Assembly: GCF_037975245.1 (NCBI RefSeq)
Contig: NC_092561.1
Location: forward strand, 8,182,001 to 8,246,000
Source: Apostichopus japonicus
Taxonomy: Eukaryota > Echinodermata > Holothuroidea > Aspidochirotida > Stichopodidae
Direction: 5' to 3'
DNA length: 64,000 bases
A model generated the notes under the pieces. That model was not told the origin of the DNA, searched no databases, and saw only the letters and a list, made by a program, of their open reading frames with translations. Positions 33,601 to 44,154 of this stretch are shown piece by piece (the stretch's first letter is position 1; each line of letters opens with the position of its first letter). The position numbers were made by a program, and so were the translations under genes.

Positions 33601-36600
33601 GGAGGGTCGAAAATGTCGGCAAACTATCAGAGCCGTATATATGGCTCTGCAAACTATCTAAGCGTAGCGCCACCATGGTTGGCACGAAGCGCACAAGAAA
33701 ATTTTGGCTTCCCATGCCTTTTAAGTTGTATCTTAGCATTTTCTCTTTTGAAATTACTAGCGATATCATGAAAAAAAATTTAAATATGCTCAAGGGGGGG
33801 GGGCGGCTGCCCCCTTCGCCCCCCCTCCCTTGGCTACGCGCCTGCTCCCCGATGTATAAACACAAATACTTAGCACAGTTACACAATTGTATTGTCAAGG
33901 AAGGTCATTATATTTATGTTATACGAAACAATAAATCCATTTTTCTTTCAATGATAACTCGGGATCAACTTTAGAAGTGAAACGACGCGCTAAGCCTTAA
34001 AGCTGTCTGATCTCAATTTCTTGGTTTCCGCTGAATGCAAGTTCCCTCAAAGGTCTCTGTATTGGTACACTTTTTTCCCTTAAACTGACTCTGAAATGAT
34101 CTCCTTTCGGTTAATATTCCAGACGATATTAAGGTTCTAAATTTACACACCTTCCGTCTCAGGTTGATGAGATTGATTCAGTCTCTGAGGTGGCACCGCC
34201 CTCGATATTTCCAAATTCTGTCCATTCATGATCAACGGACTATCCTGTGGTTGGATAGATAAAAGAAATTGAGAAGATGTAGACTTTTGGGAGGATAAAG
34301 AGTTAAAAGATTAGCGCAACATCTTGGTGAGGTCAAAGGAAAGAACTACAAGCACGAAAGACATACATTTCATAAAGGCAAGAGTTTGACTTCAAATAAG
34401 TTAATAGCACAAGATATTAGAACATGTCAACGCAATCAGGTACGGCTCCAAGCTGACAAGATCCTCCAAACCTTCACTTTGGCCAGTGGGGAATCTTCCC
34501 CTGGAAGGCCAGAAGTGTCTCTGTCATATAGGAGTGTATTGCTTAAGGTTTAGTCAAGTATATTTCAGTAGCTCCTTGGTCGGTACTACCTGATACTACT
34601 TGGGATGATCAACATCCTCCTGTTATCTCGCTCACTAGCAATGCTTGAGGGCGTTTTTAAAGATAAACAACCGTGTAAGCCGGTTACTGCAAGACACTTA
34701 TGGTCATAGTCTCATAGACTGGTGTGATTGTTATTAAGACATAGCACTAGAGCTGGGTTTCCCTTTTTCCCCCCCACGAACCCCCTGTGGATGTCCAAGA
34801 ACACCCAACTTTTCGAGACACGATCTGAGTCATTAATATATTATAATGCCCATAACAGTGCTTCGTAAAAGATCAATTTCATAGTGTAATATTGTAATGA
34901 AAAAAAACAAGAGATGAACAAATATTGATTTGGAAACTTCAAGATCAGATCACGAATTGTATCACGCATCGATCACCCATCACACACGATGAGACGGATG
35001 CTCCTGTTTTTCCTCCACGAGGCGTTTGATCCTCGGAGCTGTCTTGGAGAGGGCCACCCTCATGTCGGGGCCGATATCAAGGTGTGCCCGCAGCTTTGTT
35101 TTCATGACCACCAACTTTGGTGATATCATATTTTAGTTCAACAAAAGGTACTCTAGTTTTGACTTTCAGAGACATCTCCCGCACCCCCTGGGATGGACTC
35201 ACGCACCCCCTGGGGGTTCATGCACCCCAGTTAGGGAACCCCTTCACTAGAGGCTGAGGGGCATCTATTTCCATCCTTACCTCTTGATTGCCCATCTTGA
35301 GGCACTCTTCCGCTGCTGCTTTGGTCTCGAAAGAGAGAAACGTTTTACCTGTCGAAAAAACGACGAGACAGATATATATGTGAATTACGTAGTATCGGGC
35401 ATATACTGTGCAGTGACACACTGGCGGTAAGAGTGAACAGATTTTGGTATTGAATGGATATCAAAACTGTTCCAACATTAAAAGAGAAGTTGCTTCATAG
35501 GTTGAGGTGTTGTACAAACTCTCTGTTTGGGCAACACCATGAAATGTAGCCTTCAAATATAAGTTCCTTCTTGGCGTTCCATTTTGTCTTCCCTAAAACT
35601 TTGAAAAGAAACGGAAATAATCTTACCGACAAAGCCTCCTTTTTTGTCGCGAATCATCTTGCAATTCGCCACTCCACCGAACTGCTCAAAGAATTTGTTA
35701 ATGCCGTCCCTCCGGAGTCGCAGCGGAATATTTCTGCGGGAGATGAATATGATTTACATTTGTAACACCTGTCGAGTTACATCACACGTTCACAACGCTT
35801 ACATATTGATTTTGATCGTGCTTCGATAAGTGTTCAAACGATTACGCTTTAACAGAAAATACCGATTACCGATTATTTTTTTCATAATCGGGCCGATTCC
35901 GATTATTTGAAAAAGAGAAAATATCCCGTTTATACGAAATCGGCAATAAAGTATGTGATAGAAACAATTATTGTTTAGATTTTCCTCTGTTTCCTTTTGC
36001 TTACATTGTAATAGAAGGCTCTTAGGTATCCTTTTGTATGTACCAAATCACCTCTGGAGTTTTGCGGAAAGAAAAACAAGTTTTTTTTTTACAAATTTCC
36101 AAAGTACGAAAATATGACATCCTACCTATTAAGCACTGTGCTAAGCGAATGGCCTAACCACGTCGACGTGTATGTCACCTGTTAATGGCTTGAACTGGGC
36201 TAAGAATAGTTACTCAATATATCCAACTCAAAAGGTATCTCAGACAAACCATCCATCTTCAATCTCTACCAAAGTGTAAATTTTAGTTACATATTTCTTA
36301 CATGTATTCTGACATATTGTACTTATTTTCAGTATAATTCCTTTTATGAACAAATAGAAATGTTACGAACTTGGAAGTTACCTATTTAACTCCATTAAAG
36401 TTCAATTAGAAAATGTAAGCTTAGGCCAATCAAACTGAACAGCAAATGGTACCATCGTAACTTGTTTATAATTACTGTAGAATGTTACCAGATTTACCAG
36501 ATGGCTTCACATGTAAACACTACTAGATATCTCAATCAAACAGACTGTTATTAAGTGATTTGTATCAATTATTCAGAACTATGACTTAAAGCAAGACACA

Positions 36601-39600
36601 TTTTCATTATGCCAATATATATGATGCAGTACTGATGATGGATAAAGAATTCACTCTCTCCATCACAATTATGAACGACCCCTTACCTTATTTCTAATGT
36701 CGCTCCCTCTTCGATTTCTTTTCTTGCTTTCTTGGGCGGCGAGCCATTACTTTGCTTCAAATTACTCTAGAGATAAAACCAACAGAAAAACAAAAGAGTT
36801 TTATTCAAGGACGAATAGACTGGAGGGTGAGCGGCGGATGGGGGAGGGAGAAGGGTTACCCACTAGGTGCATTCCTGCTCCAATGCCTACTGTGTGCCCT
36901 GAAGTCTCACAGAAAGGTTAAACTTGAAAGTTTACAGTATTTTATCAAAGGAAATTGCATTCTCAAGTAAATAAGTAGAACTCTTGCCTTCGAGGCACTT
37001 CAGTGCGCCACATCAATGTACTCTGGGGGACTTCTCATAGGGTGCTTCCACAAACCAACGCACCCCACTGTATTTACAAGTTACCTCACAGGTCCCCATT
37101 TATACATCTGCAGGGATGTGCCCAGGATTTCCTGAGTGCCGGGTATACTGATCGCCGTCCTGGGGGAGGGGTCTAAGGGGGAGTGGTGTCCGATTTTTGA
37201 AGGTGGTCAGATGCCAAATGCTGGCACTTGTGTAGCTTTTTAAGCACATACTACTAGTTTTGCTAACAATTTACATTTTTTAATTTTTTTTAGTGAAATA
37301 TATTATGTATCTGGTGAAAGTTATTAGTTTGTTTCAAAGAGAGTTTACAAGGGACCGATTGAGAGCCGTGAGTAATGTTTCTCGCGTGCGTAACTGATGC
37401 ATTATTAGTCTGTATGATTTTGGCAACGGCTAGGCCCTATTTATGTTGAAAATATTGTTAGGAATGTCAGGATTCAAGATGAAAATAGTGCTGGGCGGGA
37501 TTCACAATTTTTATAAGACCGTGCTGGGCGGTAATTTTTAGTGCTGGGCGCGCCACCCAGCGTGGGCACATCCCTGCATCTGGGTGAGAGAGGCAATGAA
37601 GATCGCCCAAGGACAAAAAATGATCTAATCAGGACTCAAACCTTTAATATCCTTAGATGGCAAGTTCAGTGCCTTTTCCATTTGACAAAATCTTGCTCTT
37701 TGAGGTGCAACATCATGTAGTCACCCCAACCCATAAATGCCATACTGCATAAATTTGCAAACTAATTAATACTAAATTTATATTTTAGTCCAACGACTTT
37801 ACCTTATCCTTGTGTGTTCTTTTCTTTCCTCTCTCGGTCGTCTTTTGTTTTTCTTCTTTTTCTTCTTCTTCATCTACGAGAACAAATATTAAAACAATCG
37901 TCAGCTGCCGTTTTAAGTGACGACGATTGAGTTTTCCTATTATCCAATCATATTTGTAGCATATTTTTGAAGTGATTTAAGGGTCGTGCATATTCTTTCG
38001 GTCAAAATGTGCACTTGTTGACTTGTCAAGTGAATACTATAAAATTTATGAATTTTTAACCATTTAAATGTCTGGACAATAGGCAGACAAATTTGCAGTG
38101 CATACAACTTAAACGTCAATAGCTCAGAGAGGAGAGAGAGAGAGAGAGAGAGAGCGAGGGCGGAGGGGGGAGGGGGGAGGGGGTGAACTGGTATAAAATG
38201 ATCAACTGTAGTAATCCTTTGAGTGAACCTGACAAGTTTCACAAAAACTGCTGATCAAATGCAAGCAGATCCTTGAAACAAACTAAAAAACAATTCAAAT
38301 TTTTTTAAACATTTCTTCTGTTTGATATAGCAGAGGAATAAATCATTTACTAATAGGCAAAACTAAAAAGAAAAGCACAAACCTTGGAAAAAAGCAACCC
38401 ACACCATCCTTCATTCATACTCGACGTGAGATATTAGATTATCACGTTCGCACATGGATTAAACTAGTAATCCGTACACAAAAAGAAATTGGGAGTTCCC
38501 CACTATTCCATGATATTGGAATAGGGCAACCCCTTCAAGTTCAAAAGTTCACAATGAAAAGTTTTTAACTACCAACAAGTCACCACGTGTTTGGAACTTC
38601 AGACAATAAGAATGTAACATAGGGGCTATGTAAATACGGGATTATAAACTAGAATAGTACAGATTTATTCATACGTTGGTAGTTTCAGTATAAGTTTGTA
38701 GTAAGTTTAAGAAACACATTAATTGCTACAAACAATGATAGCTCAGCAACTTATAACCTGCATGGTCTCCCATGTGAAACTAAAAGTAATTTCTGTCCCT
38801 TTCTGCAAAGATTAACACAGGCAAAGCTCACCCCCCCCTCCTCCTGCCCTTCACGCACCCACATCTTGCCTTTTACTCATACCTTCTTTATCTTCTCCCT
38901 CGCCGCTGCTTGCATCTTCCTTTTCATCTGTTTTCTCGGTATCTTTGTCCTCTGAATCCCTCTCTTCTTGTTCATCCTTCATCGCTTTGTTTGCTTTCTT
39001 AGGAGTGTTCTTTCTAGGGGTAAAGTTCTTCTTAGCCCTAGTAGGGCCTTCTTCCTTCTTGTTAGCTGGGAAGATGTGCAATTTCCTCTTTTCCATCCAT
39101 ATGTCCTTGCCAAGTACTTTCTTGGTATCATCCCTTTTGAAACAATCAAGATACTGTAAAGCTTAGAGGGTTCACAATACAATAATAAAAAAATTCATAT
39201 TTGTCTATTATGAGATACTGAGAGTCGAACCAAACGTTGAAGAGGCAACGCTTCTGTGTCTGACCAGTGGTTGTTATGGAAACAACTCCCTGGTCCGTGA
39301 CACGAAATCGTCAGAAAACTTATCAGAAATGCATATAGAACATCTTCTCACCGGTCACTGGAAATTCAAACTTAAGTGAAACGCCAAATATTACTTCAAC
39401 AGAGGTCTAAGACAATGGGCACTTGAATGTATTTGCTTATAGATGATTCCGGAGCTCAAAGGTTACAACAACACCAGTGTTCACTAGTACAAATAACACT
39501 TTTAGCACAATTATCAACATTTGGGATAAAGAATTCTGGTATTCGGTTAAAAGGTTATTTGAGATAAATTAATAAATTTGTTAAAATGTTGAAAATAACA

Positions 39601-42600
39601 AAGAATAGTAATCATGTAAAATCATCTCTTTTTTGGGGGAGATCCTGCATGTATTTATATGCATGTTGTCTTTCCCAAAGTTATTTATCTTAAAAGATGA
39701 ATTATTCTTTTCTCTTGTAACACACATCCTAAGCAAAGGACTCAAGGACAACAACATCTTGCTATGCTTTTACCATTAATCATAAATCTTCTAACTAGTA
39801 CTATTTACATGTGGACCATACCGAAGCAGTTTACTTGTAGAGCAATGCCCTGTGCCAATACCTTCTACTGAATATATTTAGGTTGAAGGACATTAAATTT
39901 TGCTTGGTGGACTAACTAGTTGTACAGTGAAAGAAAAGTCCAGTTTGTGAAATTGCAAACACGATTCACTTACTTCGAGGCAAAAGTAACAAAGCCGAAC
40001 CCCTTGCAGCGATCAGCGTTCTCTGGAAATTAGAAATTCAAGCAAGACTTAATTAAAAGAAACATTGCAAATGGAACATTGAAAATTAGTGAATTAAAAA
40101 CACAAGTCAACTTATATTTTGAAACAAATATAATCTCATCATTAGGACAAACTAACAAAGTAGAGAGTACTTTGTCTCGAGTCCAATGCTTGAACCAGCA
40201 CACCCATACTGATGTCTGGTGGAATGATTGCATTTCACCAAAATAGCCTCTAGACCTGGGGTGGGCAACCTACGGCCCGTGTGCCACATGCGACCCGCCA
40301 GTGATTTTTTTGCAGCCCGTGAGATGTCTCATGAAGAAGGAAAAAAAAAACAATCTATTTGACAGCATTACAAAAAATGAGCTAGCTGCTTGGAATTTAT
40401 CGACACTAATCATGCTGTCCGGTAGGACTAGTATTATCCCCATTAATTATCAACTGTACTGTATTGACATGATGTTTTTGTGATTACAGATTAAGGACAC
40501 ACACCTATTGCTTGAAAGTCCTCGGAATCAAAGGTTTGATATCAACAGCAGGTCATTCAAAAGGTTGCCCACCCCTGCTCTAGACCAATACACTCTGCAC
40601 ACTACAGTACACACATGCTTGTGTTTCATTCAGACCGAGGACCCCATTGTATTTTCCATTGTTCAAATCCACGTACCCTAACTTTAACAATACCCCATAC
40701 AATAGAATTCTTCCGAGGACGTGGTGATTCTTTAGAAATCACAACCGAGGACCTGAAATTCTTTTGTTCAAGTCCTCGGTCAGATAGCAAAACAAACGCA
40801 CATAATTTTGCCAGTATTCCAGTTAAGAGTAATTTTTAAGCTTGTATTGTCCCTTTCAAAAGTGTTGCTGTTTTTCAGGGTATTGCTACCTTCCTTCCTC
40901 CCTACCTCTTTAAAGAAATGCCACACAGACTCTGGACACATGCAGACCAGAAGGCATCATCACTCACTCCCTCCATCTAATGACAGTAGTCTCGATCAGT
41001 ATTGTAATTACCCCAAATATTCGTCAGAGCATTATACCAGAGTGCAGAAAATGCTATTTTGGTGACAACCCTCCCATCTCACCCCTCCCCTAGTAATAGT
41101 ACTATAGGTACCAACAACCTAATACACATTAGCCTACATTTTGTTAGACTAACTACTTTGTTGATAAGGTGAATAACCACAGTTCACAACAGTCCAGTAA
41201 TGGGAACTGACCCTACTAAATTTGAGTTGCCATGCGTACTATTAAGTGCACACAACAAGTTAAATGAATCTGGAGAAACTATCACACATTAAATACACGC
41301 GTACGCGCGTACCATGTATGGAGGGTCATGTGATGTGTTCCAGGGTGGTACTAATCTACTACTCTCCCTGTTACGCATGATGATTTCACACAACTAGTAC
41401 GTAAATGTGTTTGCGTGCTTAGAGCAGCAGACGACACCCGTTACCTAGCAATAACCATGCCTGTAGCCTAACGTGATAGCTATATTCCCGTCGAGCAGCA
41501 TATAGGCTCTGTTCCATGGAGAATTCCGTGGTTGCACTGAACTAAACATTTCCCCACATTTCCCATTTTTACATTCACTTACAGCAAGTAGTAATAACGT
41601 TAGGCCATATGAGACAAAGCTTGCCCCTGGAGCTGTATTAATAAGTAAGATCTATTATGTAGAAAGCCTGCCTTCATTCAAGAGAATAAGGTTGAACGTT
41701 AGCATATTAGCACTATTTCGTAGGCCTGAAGTACCAGTACCTCCTTATGCCGTTAGTTCCCATGTCCGATCCGTCTTCGTTCAAATCTTTTACGAAGTCA
41801 CTAACACTATTCTCGAACTGCTACAGAGAAATATCAGTTTGGTACCACCCTGGAACACATCACATGACCCTCCATACATGGTGCGCGCGCACCCAATTGA
41901 CATGAATCCTCCAGATTCATTTACCTCAATGAGTGCACATCTCCTGACCATAATGTAGTCTGCACGTGCAGTTATGGTAACAGAGTAAGAATTTTACCTG
42001 TAAGTAACATTTATGTTTGGCCTGTTTCTGACCATTTGGTCTAACGTTAGGCCTAGCCTGACTAAGTTACACATTGCTTTGTTGAACATAGCCTTTGCCA
42101 GTGGCAGAACTATTAGTACTTGTACTACTAGGGTAGGCCTAGCCTTCAATTTTTACAAATTACAATTTTACAAAGTACAACTACAAAGTCTGCATCTCTT
42201 TTCCTGCTGCCAGGTGAATAAGGAATGGCTACTGTTATTCAACCGCAGCCGGGAAAATTGCACGGGCACTAATGCGTATTCGTCCAGCAGTCGGTTCAGT
42301 AACATTTTCCTTCAATTATTTGCCCCTCTGCCATACGAATATGCACGACAAACAGTTACCGACTAGGTAAACAGGTTTTCGCTTAACTACTAACTAAACT
42401 GAATGCAGCATTGGCTTAGCCTAGGCCAGTGTGTGATCACACACGTTAAGCCAATATGAACAACAAACTAGCTACAAATGAAACAATATTTACCGTCCTT
42501 TACAACAAAACATTGTTTCACTGGTCCATGACTGCCGAATAATTCACTGAGCTGGTCGTTTGTGCAAGAAAATGGCAAGTTACGGACGAAAACTTTATTC

Positions 42601-42614
42601 GGTACTATAGCCAT
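21528..42614 (-). CDS. RBM28: RBM28 (Nop4-like nucleolar RNA-binding protein), 21 exons
   Basis: Ortholog of RNA-binding motif protein 28. In its family (yeast Nop4) the protein acts in the nucleolus in ribosome biogenesis and 60S rRNA processing; human RBM28 is also linked to spliceosomal snRNPs. Twenty-one exons give about 906 residues against 759 in human. RRM1 is in exons 1-3 (GPVKQCFVV, KGFGFVTF), an extra RRM-like unit in exons 5-8, and RRMs matching human RRM2, RRM3 and RRM4 in exons 9-11, 13-16 and 17-19. A glutamate/aspartate-rich linker is in exon 12. The C-terminus is basic and ends YKQKLN...NKWFE, as in human. The REGFIRPGTEAAAGLS segment before the last RRM is diagnostic. Phases agree at every junction except exon 2 to 3, which is one base short. 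Confidence 0.96.
21886..22204. mobile_element. MITE with 6-bp target-site duplication, short form (RBM28 intron 20)
   Basis: Ends CAGGAATGTGCCCA and GGGCACATCCCTG form terminal inverted repeats. Exact 6-bp flanking duplication ATATCT (21880-21885 and 22205-22210). Interior shares TTTCCTGAGTGCCGGGTATA and GTGCTGGGCGGGATTCACAA with the 37111 copy. Confidence 0.9.
22236..22529 (-). CDS. RBM28: RBM28 exon 20 (basic C-terminal region)
   Basis: 294 bp, 98 codons, K/R-rich; KLRWRDKGKKQ aligns with human KIRLRDKGKVK. Phase 0 at both ends. Confidence 0.9.
23108..23182 (-). CDS. RBM28: RBM28 exon 19
   Basis: 75 bp: RPIVGFSLENMKALEKRQRQ, the end of the last RRM, near-identical to human RPIVEFSLED. Confidence 0.95.
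23918..24067 (-). CDS. RBM28: RBM28 exon 18 (last RRM, RNP1)
   Basis: 150 bp: ARVMRDKDKLREDKKGKPLG, then YGFVSFTEHKHALEALRTVN, with RNP1 LGYGFVSF (human LGYAFAEF). Confidence 0.95.
24525..24748 (-). CDS. RBM28: RBM28 exon 17
   Basis: 224 bp: FIRPGTEAAAGLSRSDISKR, then FVSKTRLVVHNLPMTCDDTK, matching human LIRAGTKAAEGVS and VSRTRLCLHNLP. Donor GAG|GTTTGT. Confidence 0.95.
25780..25933 (-). CDS. RBM28: RBM28 exon 16
   Basis: 154 bp: LELHGRRLIVAKALSRSDAF (last strand of the RRM), then a basic helix and NLYLLREG, matching human NLYLAREG. Confidence 0.95.
26749..26816 (-). CDS. RBM28: RBM28 exon 15
   Basis: 68 bp: GTAFLQFHKKDFSDNCLRKT, RNP1-like strand (human GCAFAQF) and second helix. Confidence 0.94.
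27277..27386 (-). CDS. RBM28: RBM28 exon 14 (RRM matching human RRM3)
   Basis: 110 bp: KNLPYEVTVPEITKLFKQFG, PVKFCALVKDPVTDQPRG. Joined to exon 13 it gives RNP2 VFIKNLPY. Confidence 0.95.
27487..27881. mobile_element. hAT-type MITE (CAGTGGCGGAGC family), RBM28 intron 13
   Basis: Ends TGGTGGCGGAGC and GCTCCGCCACTG, 395 bp. Flanks CATGACAT and CATAACAT match at 7 of 8 bases. Confidence 0.88.
28462..28536 (-). repeat. tRNA-like SINE head or tRNA pseudogene
   Basis: The minus strand reads TTGGTTCAGCGGTTAGAG (A-box-like) followed by GGTTCCAGAATCC (B-box-like) at tRNA spacing. The body and tail of a SINE are not clear. Confidence 0.4.
28893..28957 (-). CDS. RBM28: RBM28 exon 13
   Basis: 65 bp: EPEDDEEQTSRDIKEERTVF, ending in the first strand TVFI of the RRM matching human RRM3 (human TVFIRNLSF). 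Confidence 0.93.
29758..29796. repeat. Short perfect hairpin in RBM28 intron 12-13 region
   Basis: ACCAGGGAGTT and AACTCCCTGGT form an 11-bp stem around a short loop. Confidence 0.6.
30106..30368 (-). CDS. RBM28: RBM28 exon 12 (acidic linker)
   Basis: 263 bp, almost all D and E with runs of six aspartates, the equivalent of the human acidic region between RRM2 and RRM3. Acceptor TTTCTTTAG, donor ATG|GTGAGG. Confidence 0.93.
31535..31843 (+). mobile_element. tRNA-derived SINE, RBM28 intron 11
   Basis: Head GCGTGGTGGCCAATTGGCTA (A-box-like), conserved tail GGTATAAAGCGCTATATAAA followed by (ATT)n. Imperfect flanking repeats AATAATGTGTTA and AATACTGTATTA (10 of 12). This tail is common in SINEs of marine invertebrates. 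Confidence 0.8.
31908..31982 (-). CDS. RBM28: RBM28 exon 11
   Basis: 75 bp: GRPIAVDFALPSNEYRKAKQ, the last strand of this RRM, like human GRTVAVDWAVAKDKY. Confidence 0.94.
32616..32793 (-). CDS. RBM28: RBM28 exon 10 (RRM matching human RRM2, RNP1)
   Basis: 178 bp: TTTKELEEGFTKFGKVLEIK, then NKGFAFLHFENRDVAKKVME. RNP1 is KGFAFLHF. Confidence 0.95.
32942..33009 (-). CDS. RBM28: RBM28 exon 9 (start of RRM matching human RRM2)
   Basis: 68 bp: EWDPEGRIVVRNLSYA, with RNP2 IVVRNLSY like human LIIRNLSF. Confidence 0.93.
33574..33844. mobile_element. hAT-type MITE (CAGGCGCATAG family), RBM28 intron 8
   Basis: Ends CAGGCGCATAGCCAGG and GGCTACGCGCCTG, 271 bp. Flanks CTTCCCGA and CTCCCCGA match at 7 of 8. 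Contains the shared GCGCCACCATGGTTGGC core. Confidence 0.88.
34151..34244 (-). CDS. RBM28: RBM28 exon 8 (end of extra RRM-like unit)
   Basis: 94 bp: DSPLIMNGQNLEISRAVPPQ supplies the last strand (LEISRA), then a polar linker. Confidence 0.9.
35281..35348 (-). CDS. RBM28: RBM28 exon 7 (extra RRM-like unit)
   Basis: 68 bp: GKTFLSFETKAAAEECLKMG, the RNP1-like strand and second helix of the same RRM-like fold. Confidence 0.92.
35627..35733 (-). CDS. RBM28: RBM28 exon 6 (extra RRM-like unit)
   Basis: 107 bp: RNIPLRLRRDGINKFFEQFG then GVANCKMIRDKKGGFV, an RNP2-helix-strand pattern. No counterpart in human RBM28 that I recall. Confidence 0.92.
36687..36766 (-). CDS. RBM28: RBM28 exon 5 (linker, start of extra RRM-like unit)
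   Basis: 80 bp encoding SNLKQSNGSPPKKARKEIEE then GATLEI, which leads into the beta strand LEIRNIPL completed by exon 6. Confidence 0.88.
37111..37576. mobile_element. MITE with 6-bp target-site duplication, long form (RBM28 intron 4)
   Basis: 466 bp, ends CAGGGATGTGCCCA and TGGGCACATCCCTG (14-bp perfect inverted repeat), exact 6-bp duplication CATCTG (37105-37110 and 37577-37582). Contains roughly 150 bp more interior than the 21886 copy, starting near 37303. Confidence 0.92.
37803..37873 (-). CDS. RBM28: RBM28 exon 4 (charged linker)
   Basis: 71 bp, DEEEEKEEKQKTTERGKKRT, low complexity. Acceptor CTCGTAG, donor AAG|GTAAAG; phases fit both neighbours. Confidence 0.85.
38134..38182. repeat. 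Purine-rich simple repeat
   Basis: (GA)n followed by GGGGA runs within RBM28 intron 3. Confidence 0.8.
38883..39153 (-). CDS. RBM28: RBM28 exon 3 (end of RRM1 and charged linker)
   Basis: Starts YLDCFKRDDTKKVLGK, completing the RRM1 helix, then KRKLHIFPANKK (beta 4) and a K/E/D-rich linker. A stop (TAA) precedes the acceptor in this frame, so it must start in phase 0. Confidence 0.92.
39974..40022 (-). CDS. RBM28: RBM28 exon 2 (RRM1 RNP1)
   Basis: 49 bp with RNP1 KGFGFVTF. Acceptor TTTCCAG, donor CGAA|GTAAGT. It leaves phase 2, which does not fit exon 3. Confidence 0.92.
40256..40577. mobile_element. hAT-type MITE (CAGGGGTGGGCAAC family), in RBM28 intron 1
   Basis: 322 bp with terminal inverted repeats (CTGGGGTGGGCAACCT / AGGTTGCCCACCCCTG) and an exact 8-bp target-site duplication CTCTAGAC (40248-40255 and 40578-40585). 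Confidence 0.95.
41301..41892. repeat. Inverted repeat with 51-bp arms, RBM28 intron 1
   Basis: Arm 41301-41351 pairs with 41842-41892 with about two mismatches (core CCATGTATGGAGGGTCATGT). A further short inverted pair, AATGAATCTGGA and TCCAGATTCATT, lies outside the arms. The loop is about 490 bp. Confidence 0.9.
42494..42614 (-). CDS. RBM28: RBM28 exon 1 (RRM1, first half)
   Basis: ATG start; residues 1-40, MAIVPNKVFVRNLPFS (RNP2 FVRNLP) through GPVKQCFVVKD. Donor ACG|GTAAAT, phase 1. This start gives the normal short RBM28 N-terminus. Confidence 0.95.
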
Positions 42615-43181
42615 CTTGAACCACTAACACTGTAACAGTGGGAATCGTGGTGCACACGCATGCTGTAGTGTACGAGCAGTTGCTACACATAGAGCCATGT
42701 GTGATCGTTGTAAATTCAATAATAAAATTAAGAACTAAAGTTTTAAATTTTTATTTTATAAAATGTCCAGGCAATGCAATTAATATAAATTGCTCCCATA
42801 TATTAATTTACAATCAGTACTTTAGATCGACTGATAATCTACCGTTTTGTCGCTGAAATATATTTTTAGATTATCTGTACTTTTCATTTATTGCGCAATA
42901 TGCCTGCACCATAGAAATTGAACTAGGGGCCTGTTCAGAGGTTTTACGACAGCCAAATGCGCCATACAGGTCAAAGGTAATATGGGGTGCTGCTCAGAGA
43001 ATGTACGGCTCTGATGCTGATCTAAGCGTACGATTACGTCATTATCGCTGTTTCTGAGTTAACTTTCCTTGAAACGACTTAAGTATGTAAAATTTCCACA
43101 TTCGAAGCAGCCGATATTTGTCAGCTCTTCCAATGAACAGTCAAGTTACTGCATATTAAAAAACTTGGTGACACTAGTGTT

Positions 43182-43554
43182 CAGTGGCGTAGAAAGGTAC
43201 TTTTGAGTGGGGGGGGGGGGGGCTGAAGACTGATGGCCTGCCTGGGGGAGGGGTCTAAGGGGAGGAGGTGTCCCCCTCTCCTTTGGAATTGTTTTGCATT
43301 TCCAGGTGGCCTCAGATGCAATTTGGTGCAATATAGCACACTTCAACACCCACTCCATTTTGTAAAGAATTTTGCATTTTCACCTGGCCTTAGATGCAAT
43401 TTGGTGCTTCAAATGAGTTTGTTTTCTCATTTGGAAATGAAAAAGGGGTTTTCTGACTTGCGGAGCGGGGGGGGGGGGGCGGAACAATACTTCCGCCCCC
43501 TATATTTTTCACTGAGGGGCTGGCTCCCCCAGCCCCCCGGTTCCTACGCCCTTG
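43182..43554. mobile_element. hAT-type MITE (CAGTGGCGTAG family)
   Basis: Third family member, 373 bp, with exact 8-bp target-site duplication CTAGTGTT (43174-43181 and 43555-43562). Lies about 570 bp upstream of the RBM28 start codon. Confidence 0.92.
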
Positions 43555-44154
43555 CTAGTGTTTGCGTATTATATAGCTCTTGACTATGCCGTCCATGTGA
43601 ACATTTCAGAGGTAGTAATTACGAAAAGATATGGCGACAAATTATCTGGCATTATTGGAAAGATGGCAAACCGTGTTTGACCCACTGGCAGAACTAGCAA
43701 GTAGACTAGTGAGGTAAAATCTATTAATAATATCCTGGCTGCATGTATAGTCTTTGGTATAGACAATTATCCAAGGGCGGCGGAAGCACTTTTAATCTGG
43801 GGGGGCACCGACATCAAAGGGCACTTTGCAGAAATTCGATTGGACTGATGCAGCCTTATATTTAGTACGGTACCCTTTATAACTCTTATTGTATTATCTT
43901 AGTTGCGTATACACATCACTCCATCAAGGCCCCCCCCCCCCCCTAAGAAAAATAAGCATACTGGCACTGCAATATCCAATGTGCAAAGTGGGAAACAAGG
44001 AACAAGTTTTCTTTTGAGACAAAATGAAATGAAATCATGTTAGTTGCTAATGTAGGAATCTTCCGAATTAGAGTTTATTTCTTGTTAATATCTTAACACA
44101 TTTTTTTTTCCATTCGAAATAGCTTTGAGTTTCACCCACAGAAATTCATTATAA

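Noticed and set aside
33554..33898. Open frames with recurring peptides such as SGAPPSVGA and KRSATIGW here and at 44183, 47550 and 49029
   Set aside because: The shared peptides come from the MITE core sequence read in several frames, not from a protein-coding family.
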